A stretch of 64,000 bases of DNA from positions 7,706,501 through 7,770,500 of the forward strand of contig JAILWY010000005.1 of assembly GCA_022113835.1 (NCBI GenBank), written 5' to 3'. Shown here in pieces: positions 27,102 to 44,172 of the stretch. Below the pieces are notes generated by a model. That model did no database searches and was not told where the DNA came from. It saw nothing but the letters and a program-made list of their open reading frames with translations. Origin of the DNA: Atopsyche davidsoni. Its lineage: Eukaryota > Arthropoda > Insecta > Trichoptera > Hydrobiosidae. Position 1 is the stretch's first letter, and every line of letters begins with the position of its first letter. Made by a program: the position numbers and the translations under genes.

Positions 27102-30100
27102 AAGCAAGATGTAGTTTTCCAAATTCTTGACATTCCAGTCATTTTTCGATTCGATAATGTCGAGAAATGCTTTTTATGTATAAATTTAATAAGTTCTTTA
27201 TGACTCCATTAGGCTACATTTTTATCACATTTTTTACTATTTTAGACCTTGCATAGATATGTAAGAAATAATGTGATTCTATTATACCTTATGAAATTGA
27301 TATAGATCTGAACTTTTTTATAAAATATTATTAATAACCAAAATTACTTGAAGCTTTGTCAATGGTTTAAAATCATCTCTATATTTACTGAAATGTGATA
27401 TTATCTTTATTATTATCTTATGTGACATTAACCCGCTAACATAGTGGTCAACAAACAACATTACTAGTATAAAAAAATATTATCTCATCAGTAACACTTA
27501 CAGTAAGTGATAGATGACAGTAAATTATAAAAGTAGATTTATAAAACTATTTTTTTGCATTCCAGGTAATCTTTGGTGAACTTAATATAACTGGTATTTA
27601 AATAAAAATTAGACATTAACATACACTTATTGTGATTAAATTATAAATATGTATATTTTTTACTAAAAAAAATGAATCCAAAATGGGTAATTAATCATCA
27701 ATGAGAACAATATTATAAGTAAAGTACTTTAAGATATTTTATGTAATATAAAAAAAACATGTTGGAGCCAGACAGAAGATTAATAGATTTACATAACGAT
27801 TTACAGGTGAAATCAGTTTTTTTTGTATCGGGAGATTTAGGTCTCCATTTAAAACTGTTATAATAAATAAAACCAATAAATAAATTTGATTGTTGTTATT
27901 TGTTTGATTACAAAACTTATAAGAAGTACTCTGTGCTTGCATACTAACAAAACTGCCAATATTAGCAGACTTGCAAATTATTGGATGAATTTCCAAATTT
28001 TTATGACAAAACTAAACATCTTTATCTTCATCACTTTGAACCGTTATTGTCTCATTGCTTGCAAGCATCTTAAAGTTACACATATAAAATAAAATGACTT
28101 ATCATACATTATTTTGTAGAAAAAGAAAATTTTGTATTACGCAACAAAAAAATAATCTGCACATTAGGTATTAAGATACCTAATTTGCTGACTTCTACTA
28201 TAAAACCATTTAGGAACACCGCTCTTAAGATTTCCGATAGATTGTACATAATAATTGCCATTGATTGTGCCTTTAACAATTTTTTGGTGTAGTACTAGAA
28301 AGTCAAAAGATGTCTAATTTATCTCGGAAATGCTGGTGCAGATTCTTGACACGGGTAACATATAAATATTTTTATCACCCATACTTATATACTTATCATC
28401 AAATGTGTAATTTTCCAATCATAAAAATACACAGTTTTATAGAAAATATTTTATTTTATGGACAATTTCTGTGCTAAGCAATTCTTTTTTAGTGATAATT
28501 TATACAAAGTGTTAATTTTAGTTATGGAGATGTTGAATTTACTTACTAAAATGATGAAATGAAAATCAGCGTTAAAAACTATTAGGACTACTTAACACTT
28601 ATTGAGATTGGAATCAGATTGACATGACGATTTCTAAAATTGTTATTTCACTGTGCTAAAACAATATGAATAGCCAAATGACTTGGAAATTCCAAAGATT
28701 TTTGTTTTTGAGAGCATTTTTACGAATTTATAACATTTGTAGTCTTTTTGGAAGAAAACATCTACAATCGCTCATTACCCTTTGTGATAATAATGATAGA
28801 AAAATGTTACAACAAAAGGAGCAATTTTAATCATTCTAAACGTTGCTATATTAAAAATAATGATATTAGATTTTAAATACAATGACAAAAATGTCAATTT
28901 AAAAAAAATGTGTGTCAACTGTTTTACCTAAAAACCCCATTAAAAAATTCTAATATGAAAACCGTGTAATAATAACAATTTGCTAGTATTACAAATATTG
29001 AAGGAATTCATATTTAATTGTGAACGTTTGAGGACTGAATGTAAAATTGGCATAAAAAAAATCTATAAAAATAGTAATAAGCCACAATCTCTAAACAAGT
29101 CGACAATTCTCCAGTAAAATAAATTCTATATCAAGCTAATATAAATTTTCTTATAGATGATGTAATTAATTTTTATCATGCAGACAATATTCACACTCCA
29201 GATGCAAGAACGCAGAACATATATATTTATATCAGCAAGAAAAGATTAATTAACGGTCATCCCACTGGCAAATAATTGAATTGATTTTATTGCATGTGTT
29301 TAGAATAAAACAATAAGTTGCTGGTAAATATATTTTTAATGCAGCGTAATTCAATAAAAATATTTCATCACTGGCTATTTTTATGTATGTTTATTAATTC
29401 TATATTTTTAGCCCATACAGGTTTATTGTGCTTACAATATTCAAGTAATCGATTCACATTTATAACGATTGATTTTTTTTCACGACACAGCTGGGATTTA
29501 CCTCCCAGCAACAATGTTCAATTGGTCGAGTATCGGGCCGCAATAGAATTGATGTGTGGGTCATATTGCATGTGTCATGTAACAAAAATTAGATGGTTTT
29601 TCTTGTCATTTCATATTTGAATAGATAGCATGAATTATAAATTAAATAGATGGATTATACAAGACACGAAACAGACGAGCATTTTTATAATAAAACAAAT
29701 TGACATGTTTAAATATTTATTTAAATTATCCGATAAATTACTTGATACATAATAAAATCTTAGTTTAACATAAAAATATTATTTGAAATCATATTAAAAA
29801 TTCTTACAAATATCGCTGCCTTTGAAATAATGTTTCAACAGGTACTTAATTAGTTAAAACGATAAGAGATTTTTAAGATCACCGGTAAATTATAAACACT
29901 ATTGAGGAAAGTTACATTCATCAGTTTAACCTTTTGCATAATACGAAAGATTGAAGTGTAAACTAGGCGCAGTGAATACTCATAAATACATGCAACTAAA
30001 CTTTAAGTTGTTAAAAATAAGCACATCATAGATATGGGAGACTTAAAGGTATCACACAGCGGATAACAAAATCCAGGTATTATCGAGTACCTGAAACAGC

Positions 30101-31058
30101 CAAACGTAGCAATCAAGGGTGAAACAATATTGGCCGCATGGTGTAGTAACTGACAACTGTACAAACAAGCTTACAGTGCTAGAATAACCTACTCATTTCA
30201 TATAACAAACTTACAAGCAAATAAATACAAATTCTTGAAGCTTGGGACGGCCAGCAATTTAAAACAAAGAATAAATCTTATACACAACTTTCAAGTTTTA
30301 CAAATCTAATCGGAAGTAAACAAAATGTCCAATCTTTGGTATTATACAATTGGTGTGCAATGCTAAAACTTGCGTATGCAAAAGGTTATTCGATTCAACA
30401 AAGTAAAAGAATGAGTATGTTTAGAAACACCATTCTGCTTGGAAGAGATAACATTTTATAACAAAGTACAATTTTCTTACTAATATACACAGAGCCTTAG
30501 ATTTACAAAAAAGAATTTTTGATATTATTTGGCACATTACATAGTTATGAATTTAAGTGACACACGACCGCTATAAAATTCAACAATCCAATAGAAACAG
30601 TGTAAACCTAAAAAAAATGTGCAATAACCTCAGTTTATTGATTTATCCACATTTTAGGCCTAATCAGTCACACTGAGTTGATGTTTATCTCATTATCAAT
30701 ATAATCATCCTACAAATATTGTTACATAGAAAAATTAATACTTTTGATCGAAATAAATTCCCGTTCATGTAATGCAAAGTTAAATACAAGCCCTAAAAAA
30801 ATTAAGTAAAGTACAAAATAATACTTATCAATGGAAATTGTGGGGAAATCCCAACATTTGCAGTTAAAAGGTATGATAGTCTTCGAGGAAAATAATGATA
30901 TGAAATCAATTTGCGATTGTTGATCATTCTTCGACATAATGCAAGCTGTTTCATTTTAAAATAATATACTTTACAAAAAAAAAAACAACATATTTTAATA
31001 TAGGGTAACTTGTAAAATACAGGTAGACAATACACATTAGACACTTACAAAAGAATGA
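27102..31058. other. Convergent intergenic region between cathepsin L and ZC4H2
   Basis: About 4 kb of AT-rich DNA between two 3' ends. A candidate cathepsin L AATAAA lies at 27601-27606. The right part is probably the ZC4H2 3' UTR, since long UTRs are common for neuronal regulators, but its end cannot be placed. No open frame shows a recognisable domain, and I see no RNA gene. Confidence 0.5.
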
Positions 31059-36384
<5,326 letters not shown>

Positions 36385-37158
36385 ATTATAATTCAATTAT
36401 AACCACGCAGAACTCATTTGTCGACCAATTTTTGGCCGCAAAACAATATTAGGTTGATAAAGTTGAAGATTAATTTGTCTATGGTCAAATCATCGAATTC
36501 ACAGCACCCATAGACAAAGATATTAAAAGAATAAAAATGTCTATGTACTTAGCTACTAAAAATCGCCAATAATTTACATTTCATCAGATTCTTGCGTGAA
36601 AAAAAACAAAATATTTTTTACTAAGACTCACTAAACTCCACAAACCGTTGTCATTGATGAGAAATTTTTAAAATGCTCTTATTCTACTTTATACAGTATT
36701 TCAACTATACTCGATAAAATTTTGGCTGGCGTGAACATAAAAATTAATATTGTTTCTTCATTTATCAAGTACCATTTAAACAATATGATTTTTAGTGATG
36801 GGGAAGTTACGTTGCTATCGATTGGTTGCTAATTGATTCTTAGTAGCAACCAAATTGTTATTAGATATTATATTACTGATGCTTGAATTTGATCATTTTG
36901 ATTGATAAGTTGATAATTTTTTTTTGTAAATATGTAATTTTAACCATATATGTCCAGATATGAAATATAAACAAATTTGATATTCTTCATATATTAGAAT
37001 AGTACTATTGATCAGCTTTTACGTATTATATTTATGAAATATTTTTTTATAACTACAATTCTCTATGATCCATCCTTATTATGTCAGATTTGACAAGCAT
37101 GGTCTTGTGTTTCACGTGGTTAAAGAATTTTTGTAAATATTGAATATTTTTTTGTACA
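36385..37158. promoter_or_regulatory. Divergent promoter region of ZC4H2 and DDX10
   Basis: 774 bp separate the two start codons on opposite strands. The sequence is AT-rich with no CpG island, TATA box or repeat that I can assign. Shared regulation is possible but not shown. Confidence 0.45.
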
Positions 37159-39817
37159 ATGGGCGAGGAAAGTCCAACCGTGCAAAAAAATTTAAAACCG
37201 GGTTTTAATAAAAATGTGAAAAAACACCATTCTTATAAACCTCGCAAGAAGGTTGGCGAAATTGAAGATGCAGCGATCTCCAAAATAAAAGAACGATACG
37301 ACAGCGTAAGTAAACGCTGAGGTTATAAGCATATTATTCAATTTACATTTGTACATTAGTAAAACATGCGATTGTTTCATATTTCAGATATCAATTGAAA
37401 ATATTAGGAGTTTTAAAGATTTGCCACTATCTCAAAAATCACTAAAAGGACTAAAAGATTCTAAATACTTTGTTCCTACAGAGATACAAAAACAATCCCT
37501 TTGTCACTCTCTAAATGGTAAAGATATACTTGGGGCTGCCAAGACTGGTTCTGGGAAAACTCTAGCATTCCTTTTGCCTATACTTGAATGTTTATACTGC
37601 AAAAAATGGACTCGGCTTGATGGTTTAGGAGCTCTCATTATATCGCCAACAAGAGAATTAGCATATCAAACATTCGAAACTCTTCGTAAAGTTGGTATTT
37701 ATCATGACTTCTCTGCTGGGCTCGTTATTGGGGGTCAAAATTTGAGGTTTGAGAAGAAGAGAATGGATCAATGCAATATAATGATTTGTACACCTGGAAG
37801 ACTGTTACAGCATATGGATGAAAATCCACTGTTCAATTGTAGTAATATGCAAATACTAGTTTTAGATGAAGCTGATAGATGTCTAGATCTGGGTTTTGAA
37901 GCAGCAATGAACTCAATCATAGAAAATCTTCCCTCTGAAAGACAAACATTATTGTTTTCTGCTACTCAGACAAAATCAGTACGTGACCTAGCCAGGTTGA
38001 GTTTATCTGAGCCAACCTATGTTGCTCCGCATGAACAATCAGAAACAAGCACACCTATTACATTACAGCAGAACTACATAGTATGTGAATTACACGAGAA
38101 AGTGGGTACATTATGGTCATTCATCAAAAATCATCTAAAGCAAAAAAGCATTATCTTCATAGCCAGTTGCAAGCAAGTCAAGTACATTTATGAAATATTT
38201 TGCAAACTCAGGCCCGGTGTTAGTCTTTTAGCTCTTTATGGTACACTCCATCAAGAGAGAAGAGAACAAATTTATAAAGAATTCTGCAGGAAATCAAATG
38301 TAGTACTTTTTGCAACCGATATAGCATCACGTGGTCTTGATTTCCCTCAGGTCAACTGGGTTATACAAATGGATTGTCCGGAAGATGGAAATACATACAT
38401 CCATCGGGCCGGAAGAACAGCACGGGGTATGCATGGAAAGGGTGAAGGATTACTTATGTTGCTGCCTAGTGAGGAAGAGGCAATGCTTGAAGAATTGCAA
38501 TCCATGAAGATACCAATAAACAAAATACATGTTGATCCCTCTAAGATTATGTCCCCCCAGCGAAAAATGGAATCTCTTTTAGCTGAATTCCCCGATCTCA
38601 AGGAATCAGCGCAGAGAGCATTTGTATCTTATGTAAAATCTGTATTTCTCATGAAAAATAAGAAAGTATTTAATATCCACGCTATGGATACTGATACATA
38701 TGCAAAATCATTAGGCCTTGTTGTTCCTCCGAGAATAAGATTTTTACAAAAAATTCAAAAGAATCTAGAGCAGCAAGCACAAAATAAATCTAAACGTAAA
38801 GAAGGCAAAAAGTTCAAGCAACAGGAAGAATGTTCATCTGAAGATGATGATGAACAAAATGAAAATGAATATAACGATAACCCTTCATTTTCTATTAAAG
38901 ACAAAAGAAAACTATCAAAAGATGACGATACCGATAAGTTAAATTTTTCAGTTGATGATGATGAAGATGATGATATTTTAACAATGAAGCGTAAAAACCA
39001 CGATGTAGCAGGAGATATAGAAATAGAAGAACCTATTGTATTGGCTGAAAAAAGTATTTCCAAGAAAATTAAACTAATTACAAAAGCATCGTTAGCAAAG
39101 AAGATATTGAATAAGAAAATAGTGGCTAATACTAAGGTTGTCTTTGACGAAGAAGGAGAAGCCCTGCTGAATGAGAAAAAAGATTTAAGATCTGAATTAG
39201 CTAAGGAGTATGAAAAAGAAGATAAGGGTGGAATAGACATTGCCAAAGCTAAATTGGTACTCAAAGAAGAAGATCGATTTGATAAATTGAGGTTCAGGGA
39301 AAAGATTCGAGCCAAACATAAGGAAGCTAAACGGAAATTGAAGCAGAGCAAAGAAGAAGCTGAAAAAGATGAATTCGGATCAGAAAGTGAATCTGATGGT
39401 CCAGATCTCTCATTCTTACCTGATCCTGATAAAATCTATGGTAAAAAGGAAAAGGATGAAAGTTCTAGTGAAAATGAAATGTATCCTTATAGTGACGATA
39501 GAAGTAATTCAGATGCCAGCGAAGAGGAGGAAATTGTCCATAGGTATAGTTTTTTTTCAATTCCAAAATTTAACTATTTATAAAATTTACATTTCATACT
39601 TAAATATAAATTTGTAATTGTTATACTTTAAAATTATGATATTGAGATTTTATTTAATATTTTTAGACCGTTGAAACGTAAATTGGTGGCAAAGGGACTT
39701 CCACAAGAAAGTATCAAGAAGATGAAAAAACTCAAAAAAGGAGTAGAAGACTTGTCTGCAGCTCTTAGTATAGGCGAAGCAGAACAACTCGCTATGCAAT
39801 TATTAAAAAGTAAATGA
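37159..39817 (+). CDS. DDX10: DEAD-box ATP-dependent RNA helicase DDX10 (Dbp4)
   Basis: Three exons, 37159-37305, 37388-39543 and 39667-39817, make 817 residues (human DDX10 has 875). Dbp4/DDX10 is a nucleolar helicase for 18S rRNA processing, releasing U14 snoRNA from pre-ribosomes. Motifs in order: Q-motif region FVPTEIQKQ; Walker A AAKTGSGKT (about 99-107); PTRELAYQ; TPGRLLQHMDE; DEAD (209-212); SAT in LLFSATQTKSV; ATDIASRGLDFP; HRAGRTAR. The core is followed by the family-specific region (LPSEEEAMLEEL, QRAFVSYVKS) and a Lys/Glu/Asp-rich acidic-basic tail. The last exon (PLKRKLVAKGLPQES..) supplies the conserved C-terminus. The start gives a basic N-terminal extension of about 50 residues. 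Long antisense frames here are shadows of the acidic tail. Confidence 0.96.
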
Positions 39818-39908
39818 TATACAATAAATATCAGTTAATATTTTGAATTATTTGCACATTTAAATAACCTGTTTATAAAATACTGTTTGCAGTTAATATT
39901 TTGAGTGG

Positions 39909-39990
39909 AATAAATAAATTTTACTTACCTTTCATTTCAATTACTACAACAATACAACACATGTATAAAAATACTAAAATTTATTTTATT
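39909..39990. terminator. Back-to-back polyadenylation signals of DDX10 and CPOX
   Basis: An AATAAA on the plus strand (39909-39914, about 92 nt after the DDX10 stop) faces two minus-strand AATAAA motifs (39980-39985 and 39985-39990) about 115 nt after the CPOX stop. The two 3' ends therefore come within about 70 bp of each other, with little or no overlap. Confidence 0.5.
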
Positions 39991-40103
39991 ATTAACAAGT
40001 TCAGTAACTTTTGTATATAAATTGTAAAAAAAAAGAATAATTACCCTAAAACTAAGTAAAATGACACTGGAAAATGTAAAATCTAAAAAAGTACAGAAAT
40101 AGT

Positions 40104-42596
40104 TCATTTAGATTTTCCTTCAATATTCAACCAGTCACGCGGGTTTTTCAGCACATGCATCAGCTTTGCTTCAAGTGAATCAGGCTTGGGTACGTGCATG
40201 TATTCCCATTTCTGAAAAATATTTGTTATTTTTAATAAATAGATGTTTAAGAATGTATTTATCTAATATGACAAAGTAAATAATTAATGAATGTAAGTAA
40301 TTGTAAGTAAAATAAATAAAGTGCATTTAATACATACTGCATTGAGAGGCAATGACATCAATATAGATTCAAATCTAGCACCGGGAGTGTGAAGACCAAA
40401 CTTTGTTCCTCGATCGTAGATAAGGTTGAATTCAACATATCTTCCCCGACGTAGTAACTGCCACTGTCTTTCATGATAACCATAAGCATCGTCTTTATGT
40501 TGCTTAACTGTAAAGAAAATTGATTAAAAAATATAAATGGGTTTGTAGGTTTTGGCGGTCATTGTTATGATAAACATTTGGTTCTTAGATATTATGCTTC
40601 ATTTTTAGTCCTGGAGCCTATTTGTAATGTGAGTCATTATGCCATGACATTTTAGTGTTAATTGAGCATTAACTAAGTATAATTACAGACCCAGTGGAAG
40701 ATAGCTGGGGATGACAGCTTCAGCGCAAGACTTTACAAATGCAAAGGTTTTCTCTTTAGTGGGTGTATCTATATCATCAAAAAAGATGCCTCCAACTCCT
40801 CTCCTCTCTTGGCGATGTGGAATAACAAAATAGTCATCACACCATTTCTTGAATCTGAAACCACATTGCTTGATGTTTGGTTTTGTATGGAGAAGATAAA
40901 AAAGAAAAATTAATAAATAGTTCATGTATACTTTGGGTAGTAAGATTTATCATGCTTGTCACAAGCATTTTTTAAAGTTAAATGAAAATGCTTTGAATCT
41001 TCATCGTTGAGATAATATGGCGTGAGATCAGTTCCTCCACCAAACCACCATTGCTTAGTTCCTAAAATAAAAAAGTGAGAAATTTTAGAATCCAAAAACA
41101 GGGTAGACATATTGCAAAATTCAAGTTTTTTTTCATACCATCAGTATCTGTGACTTCAAAATATCTGTAATTGAAGTGAATGGTTGGGATCATTGGATTG
41201 CGAGGATGAATTACAGCACTCACTCCTGCTGCAAAGAATGGTAACTGGCCATCACTGAGTTTCTTGCCTCTAAAAATACAATGAGGAATTTATGACAAAA
41301 GAAAAACCTTTCAAATTAGAAAGTATATATATATATATATACTTGTGCTTCAAAGCGGAAGTGAATTAAGGAGACATATCGCCGCAGTGCTGAAGCATAA
41401 GTCAATTTCAACATATAGTCAAATCATATATTTAAAGGATGGATCTATACCGTGATTTCATTTGCTGCACGGCTCCTGGTGGCAGATGTCCAGACACAAC
41501 AGACACTCCTACTCCAGCTTTTTCAAAAATACGGCCATCTTGCATCACGCAAGTTATACCCCCACCGCCTTCTTCTCGATCCCACTTGTCAACAACAAAT
41601 TTGGTTTCCTGTCAATGAATTTGTAAAATAAATTAATTGACAATACAACATAATGGTTTGGTGACGGAAATAAGAAAAGGTTTTCTTTTTTAAATATCTT
41701 GTGTAGTGTCTGGGATCAACGTTTGAGTAGTACTGCTTTGGTCTAATATACTCATAAACCCTTTAATTTATAATCAAAATAAATTTTTACCCTATCTTCT
41801 TCAGCCTCAAGAGCTCTGCAAAAATCAGCTTGTATTTTTAAAATCATGAGCTCCATTTTTGTTCTCATTTCATCGGAATTCTTTCTAAGTTTTTCGACTG
41901 GCGTAATAGGCTGGGCCATAAAATTATCATAGTCGATACCCTCCTTAGCCATATGGACTGTGCCATCTTGTCTCATGATAGAGTATGTAACAATACCGCT
42001 TCCAAACAATAGAGCTCCGATAGGGCTGAAAGAATAAAGATCGTTTGGTGAGATAATTATCAACCGAATTGAGATTCTTACATTATTGATGAAATTAAGA
42101 AATAGGGGTCTTTTTATTTACACAAGGAGTGAAAAACTAAGTAGGAAACAGGATAAAAAGAATGTTGATAAGTAAATTAAATAAAAGTCATCAATATAAA
42201 TGGAAATTGTGATGAGGTTAAGATGAAACACGCTTTCAATTAAATCGGCAAAGATCACACGGTTCGGTCATTCAACACTAGGTAGTCTCAAATACTTGCG
42301 AAATATATAAGGATAACTCGGTCTTATTCTAGAGATGACAAAAACAATAACAACGTCCTGTCAATATTTCATAGTCACGAAATATAAGTTTGGATATTTA
42401 GAAGTCGCGTGGAGGGGTAAATATTAAAAATAAATATGCAAAAAGACGCACTGAAGAAAAATTACACAAATTGTTGAAATAAAAATATGAACGATATCAT
42501 AACAGAAACTAACCTCAATCCGTTTCTCCTTGACAGATGATACGCACTCAGAGTCCCCATCGCTCTGAATGCATGGGAAAAACTTCTAAAAAACAT
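40104..42596 (-). CDS. CPOX: Coproporphyrinogen-III oxidase, mitochondrial (haem synthesis)
   Basis: Eight minus-strand exons: 42596-42514, 42025-41791, 41608-41451, 41269-41139, 41061-40932, 40854-40691, 40507-40338 and 40211-40104, giving 392 residues. The oxygen-dependent enzyme decarboxylates coproporphyrinogen III to protoporphyrinogen IX in the mitochondrial intermembrane space. The N-terminus is Arg/Ser-rich with no acidic residues for about 40 positions ([14 protein letters not shown]..), as in import presequences, then a short hydrophobic stretch. Conserved blocks: [113 protein letters not shown] and the WEYMH ending. All expected regions are present. Its start is 883 bp from the tomosyn ATG on the other strand. 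Confidence 0.96.
41323..41342. repeat. (TA)9 microsatellite in CPOX intron 3
   Basis: An uninterrupted TA run flanked by G and C, fully palindromic, lying in the intron between the third and fourth coding exons of CPOX. Confidence 0.8.
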
Positions 42597-42865
42597 ACTC
42601 GAACGGTTACGAAAACCGAAATTGCACAAAATACGAAGGAGTCGGTCAACGAGCAGCGCGTGGACTCATCGCTGCCGCGGAATACGCGCAAGACGCTACC
42701 GGACTCACGTAGCCTGTTGCAAATTAAAAACTTTCAAATCAGCTGTTTACGTTTCGGTCGGCGAGGGCGAGATAAGCGCCGAGGAGGAAGGACGCGAGTC
42801 GACCGGCGGCGTCTCGCTCTCGCGCGGAAGGCGCGCTCTCGTCGGAAGGGGCGGACGACAGGGGA

Positions 42866-42890
42866 GCGAGAGAGCGAGCGCGACGTCGGC
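42866..42890. repeat. 25-mer with GACGTC core, copy 1
   Basis: It matches 43245-43269 at 24 of 25 positions, in the same orientation, 379 bp apart. Both contain the 12-mer CGCGACGTCGGC around the GACGTC palindrome, and a GCGAGAGAGCG start. Confidence 0.8.
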
Positions 42891-43244
42891 GGGCGGAGCG
42901 CGCCTCGGCCGAACGGCAGTGCGCCTGTCAGAGCGATATCGATCTGTCATTAGGACCGCATTGCCGTACATTAAGTTTCCGCCGACGGCTCTCATTCGTT
43001 TCAGGCGATCGCCCCGCGCCTGAGGTGCGGCACAGTCTCTCCGAGAGCTCTCCTCGAGGACGGCGCTCACGAGCGGGACCCGCGACAGGGACCGGAGCGC
43101 GCCCCGCGTCCCGCGCCCCCGCCCCGCCGCAGAGCCGGGCCGGCTGCGCCCACGCGTCACTCGCCCGTGGCGCAGCGGCGAGATCCGGTCGATCGGGAAG
43201 CGAGCGGCGAGCGGCGAGCGGCGCATCGGCCCGCACGCGGGAAA

Positions 43245-43269
43245 GCGAGAGAGCGCGCGCGACGTCGGC
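43245..43269. repeat. 25-mer with GACGTC core, copy 2
   Basis: Second copy of the repeat at 42866-42890, with one A/C difference. It lies directly before the GCCCC tandem array. Confidence 0.8.
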
Positions 43270-43270
43270 C

Positions 43271-43298
43271 GCCCCGCCCCGCCCCGCCCCGCCCCGCC
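43271..43298. repeat. (GCCCC)n tandem array in the tomosyn 5' region
   Basis: Five perfect GCCCC units and a partial sixth. Each junction creates a GC-box-like core. It lies about 180 bp upstream of the tomosyn ATG. Confidence 0.85.
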
Positions 43299-43478
43299 CG
43301 CCACGCGGCCCGCCCGCCAGTAGCGGAGCTCCGACTGCGAGGCACGGCGCTTCAGCGGCTGCACGCGTCCGCGAGTGTCATGTTGTGACATCCACCGTCG
43401 AGACTGTCAAACGCAGAGAACCCCCGCCACCGGCAGCAGCTCTCGGCATCGTCTCGGCCGCCGCGCTCCCCCGCAGCC

Positions 43479-43601
43479 ATGAAGAAGTTCACCTTCAAGG
43501 GGGTGCTGGACGGCTTCCGCAGCTCTCCGCAGCCGCCGGCGAGGGGCGCGGACCAGGAGATCCAGGAGACGCTGCGCCCGGAGCACTTTCAACTCAAAAA
43601 G
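43479..43601 (+). CDS. Tomosyn: Tomosyn (syntaxin-binding protein 5-like), first coding exon only
   Basis: The 41 codons read MKKFTFKGVLDGF, a variable Ser/Pro/Arg linker, then EIQETLRPEHFQLKK, and end in phase 0 at a GTCGGT donor. The FKGVLDG..EIQETL..EHFQL pattern is diagnostic for the N-terminus of tomosyn, a cytosolic WD40 (Lgl-like) protein whose C-terminal R-SNARE motif binds syntaxin/SNAP-25 and limits vesicle priming. The rest of the protein lies beyond the right edge. In vertebrates the next exon begins the first WD40 propellers (TVRHGFP-like), and I found no such sequence in the remaining 20 kb. The ATG has a good context (CAGCCATGAAG) and follows a long GC-rich 5' UTR. Confidence 0.85.
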
Positions 43602-44150
43602 GTCGGTCCCGCTCCTTTTCCGCCCTCTGCTGATTTTTCCTCGCGGCCGGACCGATGCGGATATTTTCCTCTCCTCGTTCGCTTTCCGTTCCTCGAAACC
43701 GACGGCGATGTCGTCTGACGTATCGGCGTCGATATTTTGTGCCGCGTTTTGCCGTCAACGAGTACCGAAAACGCAACAAAACTTTTATCATCGTAGATAT
43801 TTCGTCCCCGACGAGTCGAGCCCGCTATTTCTGTGAACGTCGGCGGCTCTCGGGCGAGGAGGGCGGGCGTTTCGATCGCGTATTGCCCGCGAGAGTTTCG
43901 TTTGGAGTGAAAACCGAACGATCGGCCCCGGCGGGCGATCGGTTTACCGTATCGGACATTCGACATTGCGATCGGAGATTGTCGACGTTCCCGAGCAGAG
44001 CGAAAGCGTTCGCCTCCGCGATTTGCGATCGAAGTCGGGCTTCGCAGGCTGTGGGTAATTTTCCCGTTCAATATTGCGATGCGACCCGAGAGCACCAAAC
44101 CCGCAGAGGAAAGCGCCCGCCGCGAAGAGTACTACGGCACTGGAATAGCG

Positions 44151-44172
44151 AATAACGAGTTTCCACTCCGAG
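44151..44172. repeat. 22-nt motif, copy 1 (tomosyn intron)
   Basis: It matches 51150-51171 at 19 of 22 positions (core AATAACGA-TTTCC-CTCCGA), in the same orientation 7 kb apart. Its function is unknown. Confidence 0.55.

Larger units (their letters stand above)
42597..43478. promoter_or_regulatory. CpG-dense bidirectional promoter/5' UTR region of CPOX and tomosyn
   Basis: The 882 bp between two divergent start codons is by far the most GC- and CpG-rich part of the window, especially 42760-43478. It contains GC-box-like CCCCGCCCC repeats (43271-43298), a 25-mer present twice (42866-42890 and 43245-43269) and runs of GAGCGGC. The CPOX start lies in the less GC-rich left part; the right part likely contains the tomosyn 5' UTR. 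The long open frames seen on both strands here are a by-product of high GC content and have no protein motif. Confidence 0.65.

Noticed and set aside
38755..39351. 198-codon antisense open frame in DDX10
   Set aside because: It is the reverse of the acidic/lysine-rich DDX10 tail, giving a low-complexity Ser/Leu/Phe product with no domain.
42537..44155. Many long open frames on both strands (up to 214 codons)
   Set aside because: They lie in CpG-dense DNA where stops are rare, overlap each other on both strands and give Arg/Ala/Pro-rich products without motifs. Only the tomosyn exon at 43479-43601 has family support.
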